Assembly: GCF_003966125.1 (NCBI RefSeq)
Contig: NZ_RXMA01000016.1
Coordinates: forward strand, 1-64,000
Reading direction: 5' to 3'
From: Azospirillum griseum
GTDB taxonomy: Bacteria > Pseudomonadota > Alphaproteobacteria > Azospirillales > Azospirillaceae
Length of the DNA: 64,000 bases
Position numbers and translations under genes: made by a program
Notes under the pieces: generated by a model
What the model saw: only the letters and a program-made list of their open reading frames with translations
Database searches by the model: none
Told to the model about the DNA's origin: nothing
In this document: piece after piece, positions 47,972 to 58,030 of the stretch
Numbering within the stretch: position 1 is the first letter of the stretch
Layout: every line of letters begins with the position of its first letter

Positions 47972-48356
47972 GCACAGGCTCCCGCTCTCAGCAAACGCCA
48001 GGGCAATTGCTGCAATGCAAAACAAACGCAAGGGTTGTTTCAGGCTATCAGCCGTTGTCAAAGGCGGCAACAGCCGTTTGGGTGAACGAATGCGTTCGGC
48101 AACGATAATGTTACAATCCGCTCAACCGGTGCCGATCGCGCGAACGGCATTCGCGGAAAACAGAAAAATCAACCATAGGGCGCATCCCTTCTTTGATGCC
48201 CGATCCACCATGTCGGGCGGCACTGTGCGTCATGTGGTCAGACCATTCCCTTGAGCTTGATCAATCATTCAACAAAAAACAGATCAACCACGCCGGGCAG
48301 GGCGTGGTTGATCGCGGCACGGGGGCGAAGGCTGTTCTGACGATGAACGGGGCGGT
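47972..48356. other. intergenic region between two chemoreceptor genes
   Basis: 385 bases with lower GC than the genes. It holds the terminator of the upstream chemoreceptor (48273-48312). The remainder is presumably the promoter and leader for the next gene, but no clear -35/-10 or sigma-28 element can be assigned. No credible coding sequence. Confidence 0.6.
48273..48312 (-). terminator. rho-independent terminator of the 4HB-type chemoreceptor gene
   Basis: On the minus strand a perfect 12-bp stem (48312-48301 with 48294-48283, 6-base loop) followed by CTGTTTTTTG (T6 at 48279-48274). It lies about 45 bases after the stop codon. Confidence 0.9.
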
Positions 48357-50054
48357 TCAGGCGGCGCGCACCGTTGCGATGAAGCGATTCACTTCCGATT
48401 TCAACCGGTCGGCGTCGCGGCTGAGGCCGCTGGCGGTGCCGAGCACCTGGGACGCGGCGGCCCCGGTGGCGGTGGCGGCCTGCATCACACCGACGATGTT
48501 GCTGCTGACCAGTTCGGTGCCACGCGCGGCCTGGTTGACGTTGCCGGAAATCTCGTTGGTGGCGGCGTTCTGCTCTTCGATGGCCGCCGCGATGGTGGTG
48601 GAGATTTCGTTCATCCGTTGGATGATGCCGCCCACCGAGACGATGGCCCCCTGCGCGCCAACGGTGGCGCTTTGGATGTCCTTGACCTTGGTCTGGATCT
48701 CGTCGGTGGCCTTGGCGGTTTGGCTCGCCAGCGCCTTCACCTCGCCCGCGACGACGGCAAAGCCCTTGCCCGCTTCACCCGCCCTTGCGGCTTCGATGGT
48801 GGCGTTCAGCGCCAACAGGTTGGTTTGGCTGGCGATGTTGTTGATGAGATCGACCACGGCCCCGATCTGGTTCGAGGTGTCCACAAGACCCTGCATCATC
48901 GCCTTGGTCCGTTCGGCCTCGCGCACCGCTTCGGTGGAGATCTGGGTCTGGTTGGCAACCTGGCGCCCGATTTCCAGGATGGAGGCCGCCAACTCCTCGG
49001 TCGCCGACGCAACCGTCTGCACGTTGGCGGAGGATTGTTCCGACGCGGTCGCCACAGCGGTGGCCTGGCCGGACGCCTGGCTGGCGCTGGAGGACAGGCT
49101 GGTCGCCGCCCCTTCCATCTGGATGGCCGATGCGGCCACGGTGTTGACGATGCCCATCACCGCCTGTTCGAAGGCCGTGGCGAGTTGGTTCAGGTCGGCC
49201 TTGCGGCGGGCTTCGGCCTGGGCCTTTTCTTCGGCTTGCCGGGCTTCCAGGCGGCGCACCTCCTGCGCGTTGGTTTTGAACACGTCCAGGGCGCGGGCCA
49301 ACTGGCCAACCTCGTCGCGCTGGTCGGCACCGCGAATGACGGTGTCCAAATTGCCGCGCGACACCTCACCCATCGCGCCGACAATCCGGCTCATCGGGCG
49401 GGTGATCGTGGCGATGACAATCAACAGGGTCAACCCGACGCCGACGAGCAGGCCCACGGCCGAGGTGGTCCAGATGGCGAGCCGGGTGTTGACCAGCAGA
49501 ACATCGGATTCGGCGCTGATGGTTTCCATTTCCTTGCCGTTGATCGCCACACGTTCGTCGATGTAGGTGGCGATGGCGCGGCGGGCGGCGGCTGATTCCG
49601 TCATGCTCAGCTTCACCGCCTCGGCGTCCTTGTTGGCGCTGGCCAGATCGATCACCTTGCTGGCGAGTTGGCGGTACGCGGGCAGCAGGCTGTTCAAGCG
49701 CTGCGTGGTTTCCCGGCGGGCTTGGGTGGTCGCGGTGCGCTCCAGCACAGCCAGAGCCGCATCGACGGCCGCCATTTCATCCTGATAACGTTTGGCCGCA
49801 TCCCGCAACTCATCCGGGTTGTTGGTCAGGATGATGTTTTTTTCCGCAATCGTCGCCGTGTTCAGGTGGCGGCTGACCTCCAGCATCTGGATGCGGCGTT
49901 CGGCGATCACGTCGATCACCTCGGTGGACATCTTGTCGAGATCCTCGATCCGCGACAGGGCGGTGGCGCTGATGACCGCCAGCACCGCGACCAGGATGGA
50001 CACCGGGGTGAGGATTTTGACCAGCAGACGTTGGTTGGCGAACCAGCGGATCAT
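48357..50054 (-). CDS. methyl-accepting chemotaxis protein (four-helix-bundle sensor)
   Basis: 565 residues: membrane helix about 10-32, periplasmic four-helix-bundle MCP domain ([38 protein letters not shown]), second helix about 188-212, HAMP, signalling domain with tip [23 protein letters not shown] 50054 has GGAGGT close upstream. Ends [10 protein letters not shown], no pentapeptide. Ligand unknown. Confidence 0.93.
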   Translation of the reverse strand: MIRWFANQRLLVKILTPVSILVAVLAVISATALSRIEDLDKMSTEVIDVIAERRIQMLEVSRHLNTATIAEKNIILTNNPDELRDAAKRYQDEMAAVDAALAVLERTATTQARRETTQRLNSLLPAYRQLASKVIDLASANKDAEAVKLSMTESAAARRAIATYIDERVAINGKEMETISAESDVLLVNTRLAIWTTSAVGLLVGVGLTLLIVIATITRPMSRIVGAMGEVSRGNLDTVIRGADQRDEVGQLARALDVFKTNAQEVRRLEARQAEEKAQAEARRKADLNQLATAFEQAVMGIVNTVAASAIQMEGAATSLSSSASQASGQATAVATASEQSSANVQTVASATEELAASILEIGRQVANQTQISTEAVREAERTKAMMQGLVDTSNQIGAVVDLINNIASQTNLLALNATIEAARAGEAGKGFAVVAGEVKALASQTAKATDEIQTKVKDIQSATVGAQGAIVSVGGIIQRMNEISTTIAAAIEEQNAATNEISGNVNQAARGTELVSSNIVGVMQAATATGAAASQVLGTASGLSRDADRLKSEVNRFIATVRAA

Positions 50055-50560
50055 GACACCTCCAGGGGGGCGTAAGGCAAAAGGGATGTTGATTGTCATG
50101 ACTCTATCACAGGCGACCCCTTCGCCTATCAGGGCCTACCCTTAGATCAGCCTGAAATTCATGATACCTAAGCAGCGGAAAGTTCATCTGAAGGTGCGAA
50201 GGCAACTTTGTTGTTTCAAAATGCGGAAAAATTCCAGAGACAAATGCATTGGGATTTCCATTTTTGAACATCCTATTCTTACAGGATGAGCGTGAAATTT
50301 TTCCATGACCAGGCAGTCAAGTGTTTCTTCTGATTATAATATTTACACAATCTGTTACGCCATGATTCATATTGCGGAAATTCGATACAAGATCCTCCTG
50401 CTCGTGGGCGAGAGGCTTTATCCGATTGGCTGACCAGGGTTTGCTGCCCAGCCGTCGAAAAACGCACCTTCCACCGGGCGTGGGGGTTGCGCGAACACGA
50501 AGCCTCGCGATATAGGGCTATCCATCAACCTGTCTGACAACTAGCCCAGGAACCCCGCCC
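50055..50560. other. AT-rich intergenic region upstream of terC
   Basis: 506 bases, clearly A+T-richer than the surroundings (especially 50190-50400). It must hold the promoters of the divergent chemoreceptor and terC genes. A small hairpin (50111-50116 with 50122-50127) lies in the chemoreceptor leader. I see no yybP-ykoY riboswitch core before terC. A 62-codon minus-strand reading frame (50279-50467) has no family features and is not called. Confidence 0.5.
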
Positions 50561-51211
50561 GTGGACTCGCTGCTTCCCGAATTGATCGCGCTTGGTCAGG
50601 TCATGTTCATCGATCTGGTATTGGCGGGCGACAACGCCATCGTCGTCGGCATGGCGGCGGCGGGCGTGGCCAAGGCGCAGCGCGCCCAGGTGATTTTCTG
50701 GGGCATCGCGGCGGCGGTGGGGCTGCGCATTGTCTTTGCCCTGCTGACCACGCAGCTTCTGGACATCATTGGCCTGACCTTTGCCGGTGGCATCCTGCTG
50801 CTGTGGGTGTGCTGGAAGCTGTACCGCGAGCTGCGCGAACAGAAGGAAGAGGCGGAAGGGGCCGATCTGGTGTCGGATGGTGATGGCGATGGCGACGGTG
50901 CCGGCTCCGCCGCTGGCGGGGGCAAGACGATGAAGGCCGCCATCTGGCAGGTGATCGTCGCCGACGTGTCGATGTCGCTGGACAATGTGCTGGCGGTGGC
51001 CGGGGCCGCGCGCGAGCATCTGTGGGTGATGGCGATCGGCCTGCTGCTGTCGGTGGCGCTGATGGGGGCGGCGGCCAGCGTGATCGCGCGTCTGCTGAAC
51101 CGCTATCACTGGATCGCCTATCTGGGGCTGGGCGTGATCGTCTATGTCGCGCTGATGATGATCTACAACGGCGGGATCGAGGTGCTGACCGTCGCCGGGG
51201 CAATGCGCTGA
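50561..51211 (+). CDS. TerC/YjbE family integral membrane protein (probable metal exporter)
   Basis: 216 residues, about six to seven helices. The two TerC-family acidic motifs are present: IDLVLAGDNAIVVGMAA and VADVSMSLDNVLAVAGAA, thought to form the metal path. The central cytoplasmic loop contains an acidic DGDGDGDG run. Family members export manganese or other cations, including during secretion of metalloproteins. GTG start with AGGA about 9 bases upstream. Confidence 0.9.
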   Translation: MDSLLPELIALGQVMFIDLVLAGDNAIVVGMAAAGVAKAQRAQVIFWGIAAAVGLRIVFALLTTQLLDIIGLTFAGGILLLWVCWKLYRELREQKEEAEGADLVSDGDGDGDGAGSAAGGGKTMKAAIWQVIVADVSMSLDNVLAVAGAAREHLWVMAIGLLLSVALMGAAASVIARLLNRYHWIAYLGLGVIVYVALMMIYNGGIEVLTVAGAMR

Positions 51212-51231
51212 CCGGATGATCGGGTGAACCG

Positions 51232-51254
51232 GCGGGGGGGCTTTTTCCCCCCGC
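51232..51254. terminator. hairpin between convergent terC and DUF1624 genes
   Basis: GCGGGGGG (51232-51239) pairs with CCCCCCGC (51247-51254) around a loop containing TTTTT. It sits between two converging stops (51211 and 51260), so it may act as a bidirectional terminator despite lacking a T-run after the stem. Confidence 0.6.
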
Positions 51255-51259
51255 TTGGC

Positions 51260-52204
51260 TTATGGCGCGACGCAGCGTTGGGCCGCCGCCCCGATGTTGG
51301 CGCGGCTCTGCGCGTCGAGCCGGTCGGTCAGGAAGGCGTCCCACTGGCCCAAGGCGGTGATCTCCCGCCGCACGCAGCCGCAACGGCTCTCGCACAGCGC
51401 GGGCGCGGTTCCGGTCCGCTCGCAACTGGCGACGCAGGAAGCGAGGAAGTTGCGGGAGGCCGGTGATTCGACCGCAAACAGCCCGCTTTGCGCCAGAACC
51501 CAGATCGCGCCGTACAAGATCGGTTGATGGATCAGGTAGATGGCCAGGCTTTGACGCCCGCCCCAGACCAGCGCGCGGACCACGGGCCGCCCGATGCCAC
51601 TCCCCAACAGACCGCCGCCCGGCAAGCCGCCCCCCGGCAAACCGCCACAGCCAACCCCCGGCCAGCGGCGGGCCAGCGCCACCCCGGCCAGCAGGGCCGC
51701 CATCCAGGGCAGCAGCGGCACGAAATCGTTGGAATCCGGCGGCACGCTGGTCAGGCCGATCCAGCGCAGCCACGGGCTGTCAAACAGCGGAAAGGCCAGC
51801 GTCTGCCCGGCGGCCAGCACCGCCGCTGCCAGCGCCAGCGTGGCCCCGGCGGGCCAGCGGACGACGGCCAGCCCCAGCAGGCTCGCCACCGCCATGTGAT
51901 GCAGAACGCCAAAAAAGATCGGGCTGTCCGGAAAGACGGCGTAGGACGCGGCCGACACGGCGGCGGCGGCGGCCACCAGGCGGCCCAGGCGGCGGGAAAA
52001 GCGGGGCCAATCCAGCCCGCTCTCGGTCGCCAACACCAGCCCGATGCCAGCGATCAGCAGAAAGCTCGACAGGATCGCGGTGCGGGCGGCCAGCCACAGC
52101 GGGTTGTCAAACAGGTCAAACCCGGCCAAGCCGGTGAAGGTCAGATCCCAACAGGCGTGATAGACCGCCATGGCGACCAGCGCCACGCCGCGCGCCGCGT
52201 CCAA
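51260..52204 (-). CDS. DUF1624 (heparan-alpha-glucosaminide N-acetyltransferase-like) membrane protein
   Basis: At least 314 residues, about eight hydrophobic helices: LDAARGVALVAMAVYHACWD (family N-terminal motif), FFGVLHHMAVASLLG with the conserved His pair, and SLAIYLIHQPILYGAIW. A Gly/Pro repeat loop (GGGLPGGGLLGSG) and a C-terminal soluble tail with five closely spaced cysteines (CVASC...CESRCGC) are notable. The start is unsettled: the first candidate is TTG 52204, yet upstream in-frame codons encode the family-typical RRPR before LDAARG. No standard start is seen there, and translation may initiate within the lysA end. Confidence 0.78.
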   Translation of the reverse strand: MDAARGVALVAMAVYHACWDLTFTGLAGFDLFDNPLWLAARTAILSSFLLIAGIGLVLATESGLDWPRFSRRLGRLVAAAAAVSAASYAVFPDSPIFFGVLHHMAVASLLGLAVVRWPAGATLALAAAVLAAGQTLAFPLFDSPWLRWIGLTSVPPDSNDFVPLLPWMAALLAGVALARRWPGVGCGGLPGGGLPGGGLLGSGIGRPVVRALVWGGRQSLAIYLIHQPILYGAIWVLAQSGLFAVESPASRNFLASCVASCERTGTAPALCESRCGCVRREITALGQWDAFLTDRLDAQSRANIGAAAQRCVAP

Positions 52205-52245
52205 ACGGGGGCGGCGCGTCGGCGTTTGGGCCGGATCTGTGACCG

Positions 52246-53538
52246 TTACAGCCAGTCGGGCACCCGTTCGGCCGCCAGCATCTCTTCCACCGTCGGGCGC
52301 GGGCGGATCACGGCGAAACGGTCGCCGTTGACCAGCACCTCCGGGATCAGGGGGCGGGTGTTGTAGGTGGAGGACATGGCCGCGCCATAGGCCCCCGCCG
52401 ACAGGAAGGCGACCAGATCATCGTCCGCCAGCGGCGGTAGCGGGCGTTGCACGGCAAAGGTGTCGCCGCTTTCGCACACCGGGCCGACCACGTCGAACGG
52501 CTCCAACGCGGCCCCGGCCTCCGGCTCCGCCACCGGGATGATGCCGTGATAGGCCTCGTACAGCGACGGGCGGATCAGGTCGTTCATCGCGGCGTCGACG
52601 ATGGCGAAACGGCGGTGCAACCCCTGCTTCACATAGATGACGCGGCTGACCAGGATTCCGGCGTTGCCGACCAGCGACCGGCCCGGCTCCAGCGTGACGC
52701 GGCACCCCAGATTGCCGGTGATCGACCGCACCATCGCGGCGTAGTCGGCCAGATCGGGCGGTGCCTCGTTCTTGTAGGTGATGCCCAGACCGCCACCCAG
52801 ATCGAGGCGCTGGATGTCGTGCCCGTCGGCGCGCAGTTGGTGGAGCAGGGCGGCGACCCGCTCATAGGCGGCGCGGAAGGGGGCCAGATCGGTCAATTGC
52901 GAGCCGATGTGGACGGCGATCGACACCGGCTTGATGCCCGGCAGCGAGGCGGCGAGCTTGTAGATGTCGCGCGCCTGGTCGTAATCGATGCCGAACTTGT
53001 TCTCTTTCTTGCCGGTGGCGATCTTGGCGTGCGTCTTGGCGTCCACGTCAGGGTTGACGCGGATGGCGATGGGGGCGACCACCCCCAGGCTCGACGCCAC
53101 CGCGCTCAACGCCTCCAGCTCCGGGATGGATTCGACGTTGATCTGGTGGATCTTGGCTTCCAGCGCCTCGCGCAGCTCCTCGCGCGTCTTGCCGACGCCG
53201 GAAAAGACGATGCGCTCGGCGGGAATGCCGCCCGCCAACGCGCGTTTCATCTCACCCACCGACACCACGTCGGCCCCCGACCCCAGCCGGGTGAAGGTGC
53301 GGATGACCGCCAGATTGGAATTCGCCTTCAGCGCGTAGCAGACGCCCGCGTCCTGCCCGGCGAAGGCCCCGGCGTAGGCGCTGTAATGGGCCTCCAGCGC
53401 GGCGGTGGAGTAGAGATAGAATGGCGTGCCGACGGCGCGCGCGATGTCGTTCACCGACACCGATTCGGCGTGGAGAACGCCGTAGCGGTAGGCGAACGCC
53501 CCCATCGGCGCGCTGGGCTTGCTGGTGGACGCGCTCAT
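52246..53538 (-). CDS. lysA: diaminopimelate decarboxylase
   Basis: 430 residues. PLP lysine in YALKANSNLAV, HIGSQ, glycine-rich DLGGGLGITY, and CESGD at the dimer active site. It makes L-lysine from meso-diaminopimelate, the last lysine step. The ATG overlaps the lipoprotein stop (ATGA). Order argH-lptM-lysA on one strand is typical of alphaproteobacteria. Confidence 0.96.
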   Translation of the reverse strand: MSASTSKPSAPMGAFAYRYGVLHAESVSVNDIARAVGTPFYLYSTAALEAHYSAYAGAFAGQDAGVCYALKANSNLAVIRTFTRLGSGADVVSVGEMKRALAGGIPAERIVFSGVGKTREELREALEAKIHQINVESIPELEALSAVASSLGVVAPIAIRVNPDVDAKTHAKIATGKKENKFGIDYDQARDIYKLAASLPGIKPVSIAVHIGSQLTDLAPFRAAYERVAALLHQLRADGHDIQRLDLGGGLGITYKNEAPPDLADYAAMVRSITGNLGCRVTLEPGRSLVGNAGILVSRVIYVKQGLHRRFAIVDAAMNDLIRPSLYEAYHGIIPVAEPEAGAALEPFDVVGPVCESGDTFAVQRPLPPLADDDLVAFLSAGAYGAAMSSTYNTRPLIPEVLVNGDRFAVIRPRPTVEEMLAAERVPDWL

Positions 53539-53726
53539 GGAAACTGCACTCCCGAAGACGGTTGGCCGGGCTTGGGATCCAACGCGGGATTGGGGTAGCT
53601 GCGGGGGAAGGGATCGGTTTGCCCCTCCGGCATGGGCTGGTCCACGTATTTCGGGCGTTTGCCGCAGGCCGACAGCGCGAGCGCGGCGGCCACGAGCAGA
53701 ACGGTCACACGGATGGGGTGCTTCAC
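53535..53726 (-). CDS. small lipoprotein (LptM/YifL-like)
   Basis: 63 residues: signal peptide with lipobox LALSACGK (Cys near 21), then a short Pro/Gln-rich tail ([17 protein letters not shown]). Such small lipoproteins next to lysA/dapF are related to LptM, which assists LptD assembly in enterics. The overlaps at both ends (ATGA with argH and lysA) show tight coupling. The LptM role is by position and size, not proven. Confidence 0.82.
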   Translation of the reverse strand: MKHPIRVTVLLVAAALALSACGKRPKYVDQPMPEGQTDPFPRSYPNPALDPKPGQPSSGVQFP

Positions 53727-55150
53727 AGGAAACGCTCCCGAGCGGCCTTCACCGCTTCCTTGACGCGGACGGGGGAGGCACCGCCGAAGCTGCGGCGGCT
53801 GTCCAGCGACGCTTCGATGCTCAGCGCCGGATAGACGGCCTCGGTGATGCGGGGTTCGATGGCCTGGAACTCGGCCAGCGTCAGATCGGTCAGGCCGACG
53901 CGCCGGTCCTCCGCCGCCTTCACCGCACGGCCCGTCACGTGGTGGGCTTCGCGGAACGGCATGTCGAGTTCACGCACCAGCCAATCGGCCAGATCGGTGG
54001 CGTTCAGGAAGCCACGGTCGGCGGCCTCGCGCATCGCCGCCTTGTTCGGCTGCATGTCGCGGACCATGCCCTCGGTCGCGGCGATGCACAGCGCCAGCGT
54101 GTCGTCGGTTTCGAAGACGGGTTCCTTGTCTTCCTGCATGTCCTTGGAATAGGCCAGCGGCAGCCCCTTCATCACCATCAGCAGGCCGTTCAGCGCGCCG
54201 ACGACGCGGCCCGATTTGGCGCGCACCAGCTCCGCCGCGTCGGGGTTCTTCTTCTGCGGCATGATGGAGGAACCGGTGGTGAAGGCGTCCGACAGCTTGA
54301 TGAAGCGGAACTGGGCCGAGCACCAGACGACGATCTCCTCGGCAAAGCGCGAGAGATGCACCGCGCAGATCGAGGCGACCGAGAGGTATTCCAGCGCGAA
54401 ATCGCGGTCCGACACGGCGTCGAGCGAATTGGCGGTCGGGCGGTTGAAGCCCAGCGCCTCCGACGTCATGAAACGGTCGATGGGGTAGGGGGTTCCGGCC
54501 AGCGCCGCCGACCCCAGCGGGCATTCGTTCAGGCGGCACCGGGCGTCGCGCGCGCGGCTGCGGTCGCGCCCGAACATCTCGACATAGGCCAGCAGGTGAT
54601 GGCCGAAGGACACCGGCTGCGCGGCCTGGAGGTGGGTGAAGCCGGGCATCACCGTGTCGGTGTTCTGTTCGGCCAGATCGATCAGCGCGCTTTGCAGCGA
54701 CATCAGGCCGGAATCGAGCCGGTCGAGCGCGTCGCGCACCCACAGCTTGAAATCGGTGGCGACCTGATCGTTGCGCGACCGCCCGGTGTGCAGGCGCTTG
54801 GCCGGTTCGCCGATCAGTTCGGCCAGACGGGCTTCGACATTCATGTGAATGTCTTCCAGTTCCGTCTTGAAGACGAAGCTTCCGGCGTCAATCTCTTCCT
54901 TCACCCGGTCCAATCCGGCGCGGATGGCGTCGGCGTCGGCCTGGGTGATGATGCCCTGCTTGGCCAGCATGGCGGCGTGCGCCTTCGATCCGGCGATGTC
55001 CTGATCGGCCAGACGCTTGTCAAAGCCGATGGAGGCGTTGATCTTCTCCATGATGGCGGCAGGGCCGCGCGCGAAACGGCCGCCCCACATCTGGCTTGCG
55101 GCGGGGGCGGGGGCAGCGGCGTTGTCTTGCGGGGCGTGATCGGCGCTCAT
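53723..55150 (-). CDS. argH: argininosuccinate lyase
   Basis: 475 residues: MWGGRF near the N-terminus, the fumarase/aspartase-superfamily signature [12 protein letters not shown], and [12 protein letters not shown]. Catalyses the last step of arginine biosynthesis, releasing fumarate. ATG 55150 lies only 39 bases from the divergent tlpA start, so both promoters must overlap the opposite gene or be very compact. Confidence 0.96.
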   Translation of the reverse strand: MSADHAPQDNAAAPAPAASQMWGGRFARGPAAIMEKINASIGFDKRLADQDIAGSKAHAAMLAKQGIITQADADAIRAGLDRVKEEIDAGSFVFKTELEDIHMNVEARLAELIGEPAKRLHTGRSRNDQVATDFKLWVRDALDRLDSGLMSLQSALIDLAEQNTDTVMPGFTHLQAAQPVSFGHHLLAYVEMFGRDRSRARDARCRLNECPLGSAALAGTPYPIDRFMTSEALGFNRPTANSLDAVSDRDFALEYLSVASICAVHLSRFAEEIVVWCSAQFRFIKLSDAFTTGSSIMPQKKNPDAAELVRAKSGRVVGALNGLLMVMKGLPLAYSKDMQEDKEPVFETDDTLALCIAATEGMVRDMQPNKAAMREAADRGFLNATDLADWLVRELDMPFREAHHVTGRAVKAAEDRRVGLTDLTLAEFQAIEPRITEAVYPALSIEASLDSRRSFGGASPVRVKEAVKAARERFL

Positions 55151-55189
55151 GTCAACGGCATTCGGGTAGGGGGGCAAGGAAGCGTGAGT

Positions 55190-55885
55190 ATGCGGACTTT
55201 GACGGCCACCGCAACGGTTTGTGTGTGTCTGGCCGGTGTCGGGGCCTGGTGGGCCGCCGACGCGCTGCCCCTGTCCGCCCCGGCGGCCCCCACGGTGCTG
55301 CGGCTGGACGCCCCGTCGCCGCCCGCCGCATCCCCGGCGGGGGGAGCGGCCGGGGCGCAGACCATCGCCGGTTTGGAGAAATACAAGGGGGCCGAAACGC
55401 CCAAGCCCTTGCCGCCGCTGTCCTTTGTCGATGGCGAGGGGCGGCGGGCCGACCTGAGCCAATTCGCCGGGCGCGTCGTGCTGCTCAACCTGTGGGCCAC
55501 CTGGTGCGGGCCGTGCGTGAAGGAGATGCCTTCGCTCGACCGTCTGCAAGGCCAGTTGGGCGGGCCGGGTTTCCAGGTGGTCGCCCTGTCGCTCGACCGG
55601 GGCGGGCGCAACGCGGTGGAACCCTTCTATCAGAAGACCGGCGTCAAGAATCTGGCGCTGTTCCTCGATCCCGGCAGCGCGTCGATGCAGGCGTTGGGCC
55701 TGCGCGGCCTGCCCACCACCCTGCTGATCGACGCGGAGGGGCGGGAGCTGGGCCGGATGGAAGGGGCGGTGGAGTGGGATTCGCCGGAGGTGCTGGCCTT
55801 CCTGCGCGGCTACGCCGGTCGCGGCAACGGCCCGGCGCGCGGCGGCTCCCAACCCAGCGGCGGCGTGGTGAAGACCGGCGGTTGA
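55190..55885 (+). CDS. tlpA: TlpA-like membrane-anchored periplasmic thioredoxin
   Basis: 231 residues: an N-terminal membrane anchor ([17 protein letters not shown]), a Pro/Ala linker, then a TlpA/ResA thioredoxin domain with active site LWATWCGPC and cis-Pro segment [11 protein letters not shown]. It keeps periplasmic cysteines reduced, e.g. for cytochrome oxidase assembly. ATG 55190 with AAGGA 9 bases upstream. Divergence from argH is conserved in alphaproteobacteria. Confidence 0.93.
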   Translation: MRTLTATATVCVCLAGVGAWWAADALPLSAPAAPTVLRLDAPSPPAASPAGGAAGAQTIAGLEKYKGAETPKPLPPLSFVDGEGRRADLSQFAGRVVLLNLWATWCGPCVKEMPSLDRLQGQLGGPGFQVVALSLDRGGRNAVEPFYQKTGVKNLALFLDPGSASMQALGLRGLPTTLLIDAEGRELGRMEGAVEWDSPEVLAFLRGYAGRGNGPARGGSQPSGGVVKTGG

Positions 55886-56016
55886 GGGATTCCAGGGTCG
55901 AATCCATTTCACACAAAAGATTGACCTTTTGGGGTCGGGCGGTGGACGATGGGGCGGTTGTTGATCGTTTGGTCAACGATCCATCCCCCCTCCGTCCGTT
56001 CTGGAGAGTTCCCCGC

Positions 56017-57786
56017 ATGACGAGTCTGCCCGCCCGGTTCCGCCTGTCCGGCCCGGTGATGCTGTCCGCTGTCGTTGCGCTGTGCGTTGGTCTGGCTGGC
56101 CCGGTCGGGGCGCAGACGGCGGCGGCCCCGCCGTCGGTGCGGTACGACATCGGGTATGACATTTTCCACCCGGTGCGGGCGCTGAACGGCATGGTCGCCA
56201 GCGAACACCGGCTGGCCACCGAAGTCGGTCTGGCGATCCTGAAGCGCGGCGGCAACGCGGTGGACGCGGCGGTGGGCGTTGGCTTCGCCCTGGCCGTGGT
56301 GCTGCCCAACGCGGGCAACGTCGGCGGCGGCGGCTTCATGATGCTGCACGAGGCCAAGAGCGGGCGCGACGTCGCCATCGACTTCCGCGAGATGGCGCCG
56401 GCGCGCGCCAGTCGCGACATGTATCTCGACGCGCAGGGCAAGGTGGTCGCCGACCGCTCGCTCTACACCCACCTCGCCGTCGGGGTGCCGGGGACGGTGG
56501 CCGGGCTGGCCCACGCCCTGGCCCAGCACGGGACCTTGCCCCTGGCCGAGGTGCTGGCTCCGGCGATCCGGCTGGCCCGCGAGGGGTTCGAGGTGTCGCC
56601 GCAACTGGCCGGGCTGCTGGAGGCCGAAGACGATCACCTCGCCAAATGGGAGGCCAGCCGCGCCATCTTCTTCAAGGGCGACCGCCCGTTGCGCGCCGGG
56701 GAACGGCTGGTGCAAACCGATCTGGCCAATTCGCTGGAGTTGATCGCCAAGGACGGCCCAAAAGCCTTTTACGAAGGGCCGATCGCCGAAAAGATCGCGG
56801 CGGAGATGGCCCGTCACGGCGGCCTCATCACAGCGGAGGATCTGAAGGGCTACAAGGTCGTGGATCGTGAGCCGGTCAGCGGGACCTATCGCGGCTACAC
56901 CGTGAAGTCGATGCCGCCGCCCAGCTCCGGCGGGACCCACATCATCCAGCTTTTGAACATCCTGGAGCGCTACCCGTTGAAGGAAAACGGGTCGGGCAGC
57001 GCCCAGAACATCCATGTGATGGCGGAGGCGATGAAGTTCGCCTATGCCGACCGCGCCGAATATCTGGGCGACCCCGATTTCACCAAGGTCCCGGTCAAGG
57101 GGCTGACCGCGCGCCGCTACGCCGACGAGCTGGCGGCGAAGATCGACCCCGACAAGGCCACCCCGGCCAAGACGATCAAGCCCGGCCAGCCGCAGCCCTA
57201 CGAAAGCGACCAGACCACCCATTTCTCGGTCGCCGACTCCCAGGGCAACGTCGTCGGCGTCACCTACACCCTGAACCTCAATTTCGGCAGCGGCATCGTG
57301 GCGGCGGGGACCGGCATTTTGCTGAACAACGAGATGGATGATTTCTCGGCCAAGCCCGGCGTGCCCAACGCCTTCGGGCTGGTGGGGGGCGAGGCCAACG
57401 CCGTCCAGGCCTTCAAGCGTCCGTTGAGTTCGATGTCGCCCACCATCGTGCTGAAGGATGGCAAGCCCTGGCTGGTCACGGGCAGCCCCGGCGGCAGCCG
57501 CATCATCACCACGACCCTGGAAACCATCCTGGATCACATCGATTTCGGCATGAATCCGGCGGAAGCGACGGCGGTTCCGCGCGTTCACCACCAATGGACC
57601 CCGGACGAGCTGCGGGTGGAGCGCGGCATCAGCCCCGACACCATCCGCCTGCTGGAGCAGAAGGGGCACAAGGTGGTGGTCAAACAGACCATGGGCCGCA
57701 CCCAGACCATCCAGATCCGGCCCGACGGCCTGTTCCTGGGGGCGTCCGATCCCCGCAACCCGGATGGCCTGACGCTGGGCTATTGA
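56017..57786 (+). CDS. ggt: gamma-glutamyltransferase precursor
   Basis: 589 residues with a signal peptide (MLSAVVALCVGLAGPVGAQ). It is a self-cleaving Ntn-hydrolase: large subunit (RGGNAVDAAVGVGFALAVV, GGGGFMML) and small subunit beginning at the nucleophile Thr of TTHFSVADSQGNVV; GSPGGSRI is the second signature. It hydrolyses or transfers the glutamyl group of glutathione in the periplasm. GGAGAG site 8 bases upstream. Single-gene unit with its own terminator. Confidence 0.95.
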   Translation: MTSLPARFRLSGPVMLSAVVALCVGLAGPVGAQTAAAPPSVRYDIGYDIFHPVRALNGMVASEHRLATEVGLAILKRGGNAVDAAVGVGFALAVVLPNAGNVGGGGFMMLHEAKSGRDVAIDFREMAPARASRDMYLDAQGKVVADRSLYTHLAVGVPGTVAGLAHALAQHGTLPLAEVLAPAIRLAREGFEVSPQLAGLLEAEDDHLAKWEASRAIFFKGDRPLRAGERLVQTDLANSLELIAKDGPKAFYEGPIAEKIAAEMARHGGLITAEDLKGYKVVDREPVSGTYRGYTVKSMPPPSSGGTHIIQLLNILERYPLKENGSGSAQNIHVMAEAMKFAYADRAEYLGDPDFTKVPVKGLTARRYADELAAKIDPDKATPAKTIKPGQPQPYESDQTTHFSVADSQGNVVGVTYTLNLNFGSGIVAAGTGILLNNEMDDFSAKPGVPNAFGLVGGEANAVQAFKRPLSSMSPTIVLKDGKPWLVTGSPGGSRIITTTLETILDHIDFGMNPAEATAVPRVHHQWTPDELRVERGISPDTIRLLEQKGHKVVVKQTMGRTQTIQIRPDGLFLGASDPRNPDGLTLGY

Positions 57787-57830
57787 TTGGGGCGCGATGG
57801 ATCGGGTTTTCCGTTCGCAGCGCGGATTGT

Positions 57831-57876
57831 TTGCGGGCAAAGGCGTTGGTGCTTTTGCCCGCAATTTCCCCTTTTT
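57831..57876 (+). terminator. rho-independent terminator of ggt
   Basis: An 11-bp stem (57831-57841 with 57854-57864) closed by a 12-base loop, followed by TTTCCCCTTTTTG. It begins 44 bases after the ggt stop. Confidence 0.85.
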
Positions 57877-58030
57877 GATGGTGGTGTTGACTGCATCAAC
57901 ACGCAAAAGTCTGTTTCGGGGGCAGAAGAAGCCACGGGGGGCAACGACTTTTTGCGAATCGCGCAACGGAACTGTTGGCGCGCGGCGGATGGTCGGCTAG
58001 CTTTCTAAAGAGCAAACCGGAGCACGCATC

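Noticed and set aside
50279-50467. 62-codon minus-strand frame in the AT-rich gap
   Set aside because: No family resemblance and no ribosome binding site; base composition matches intergenic DNA.
50470-50560. yybP-ykoY manganese riboswitch before terC
   Set aside because: The conserved core could not be found by eye in the leader; only a ribosome binding site is evident.
55921-55968. Promoter/operator GTTGA...TCAAC before ggt
   Set aside because: The dyad arms are only 5 bp and no convincing -10 follows the TTGACC; too weak to annotate.
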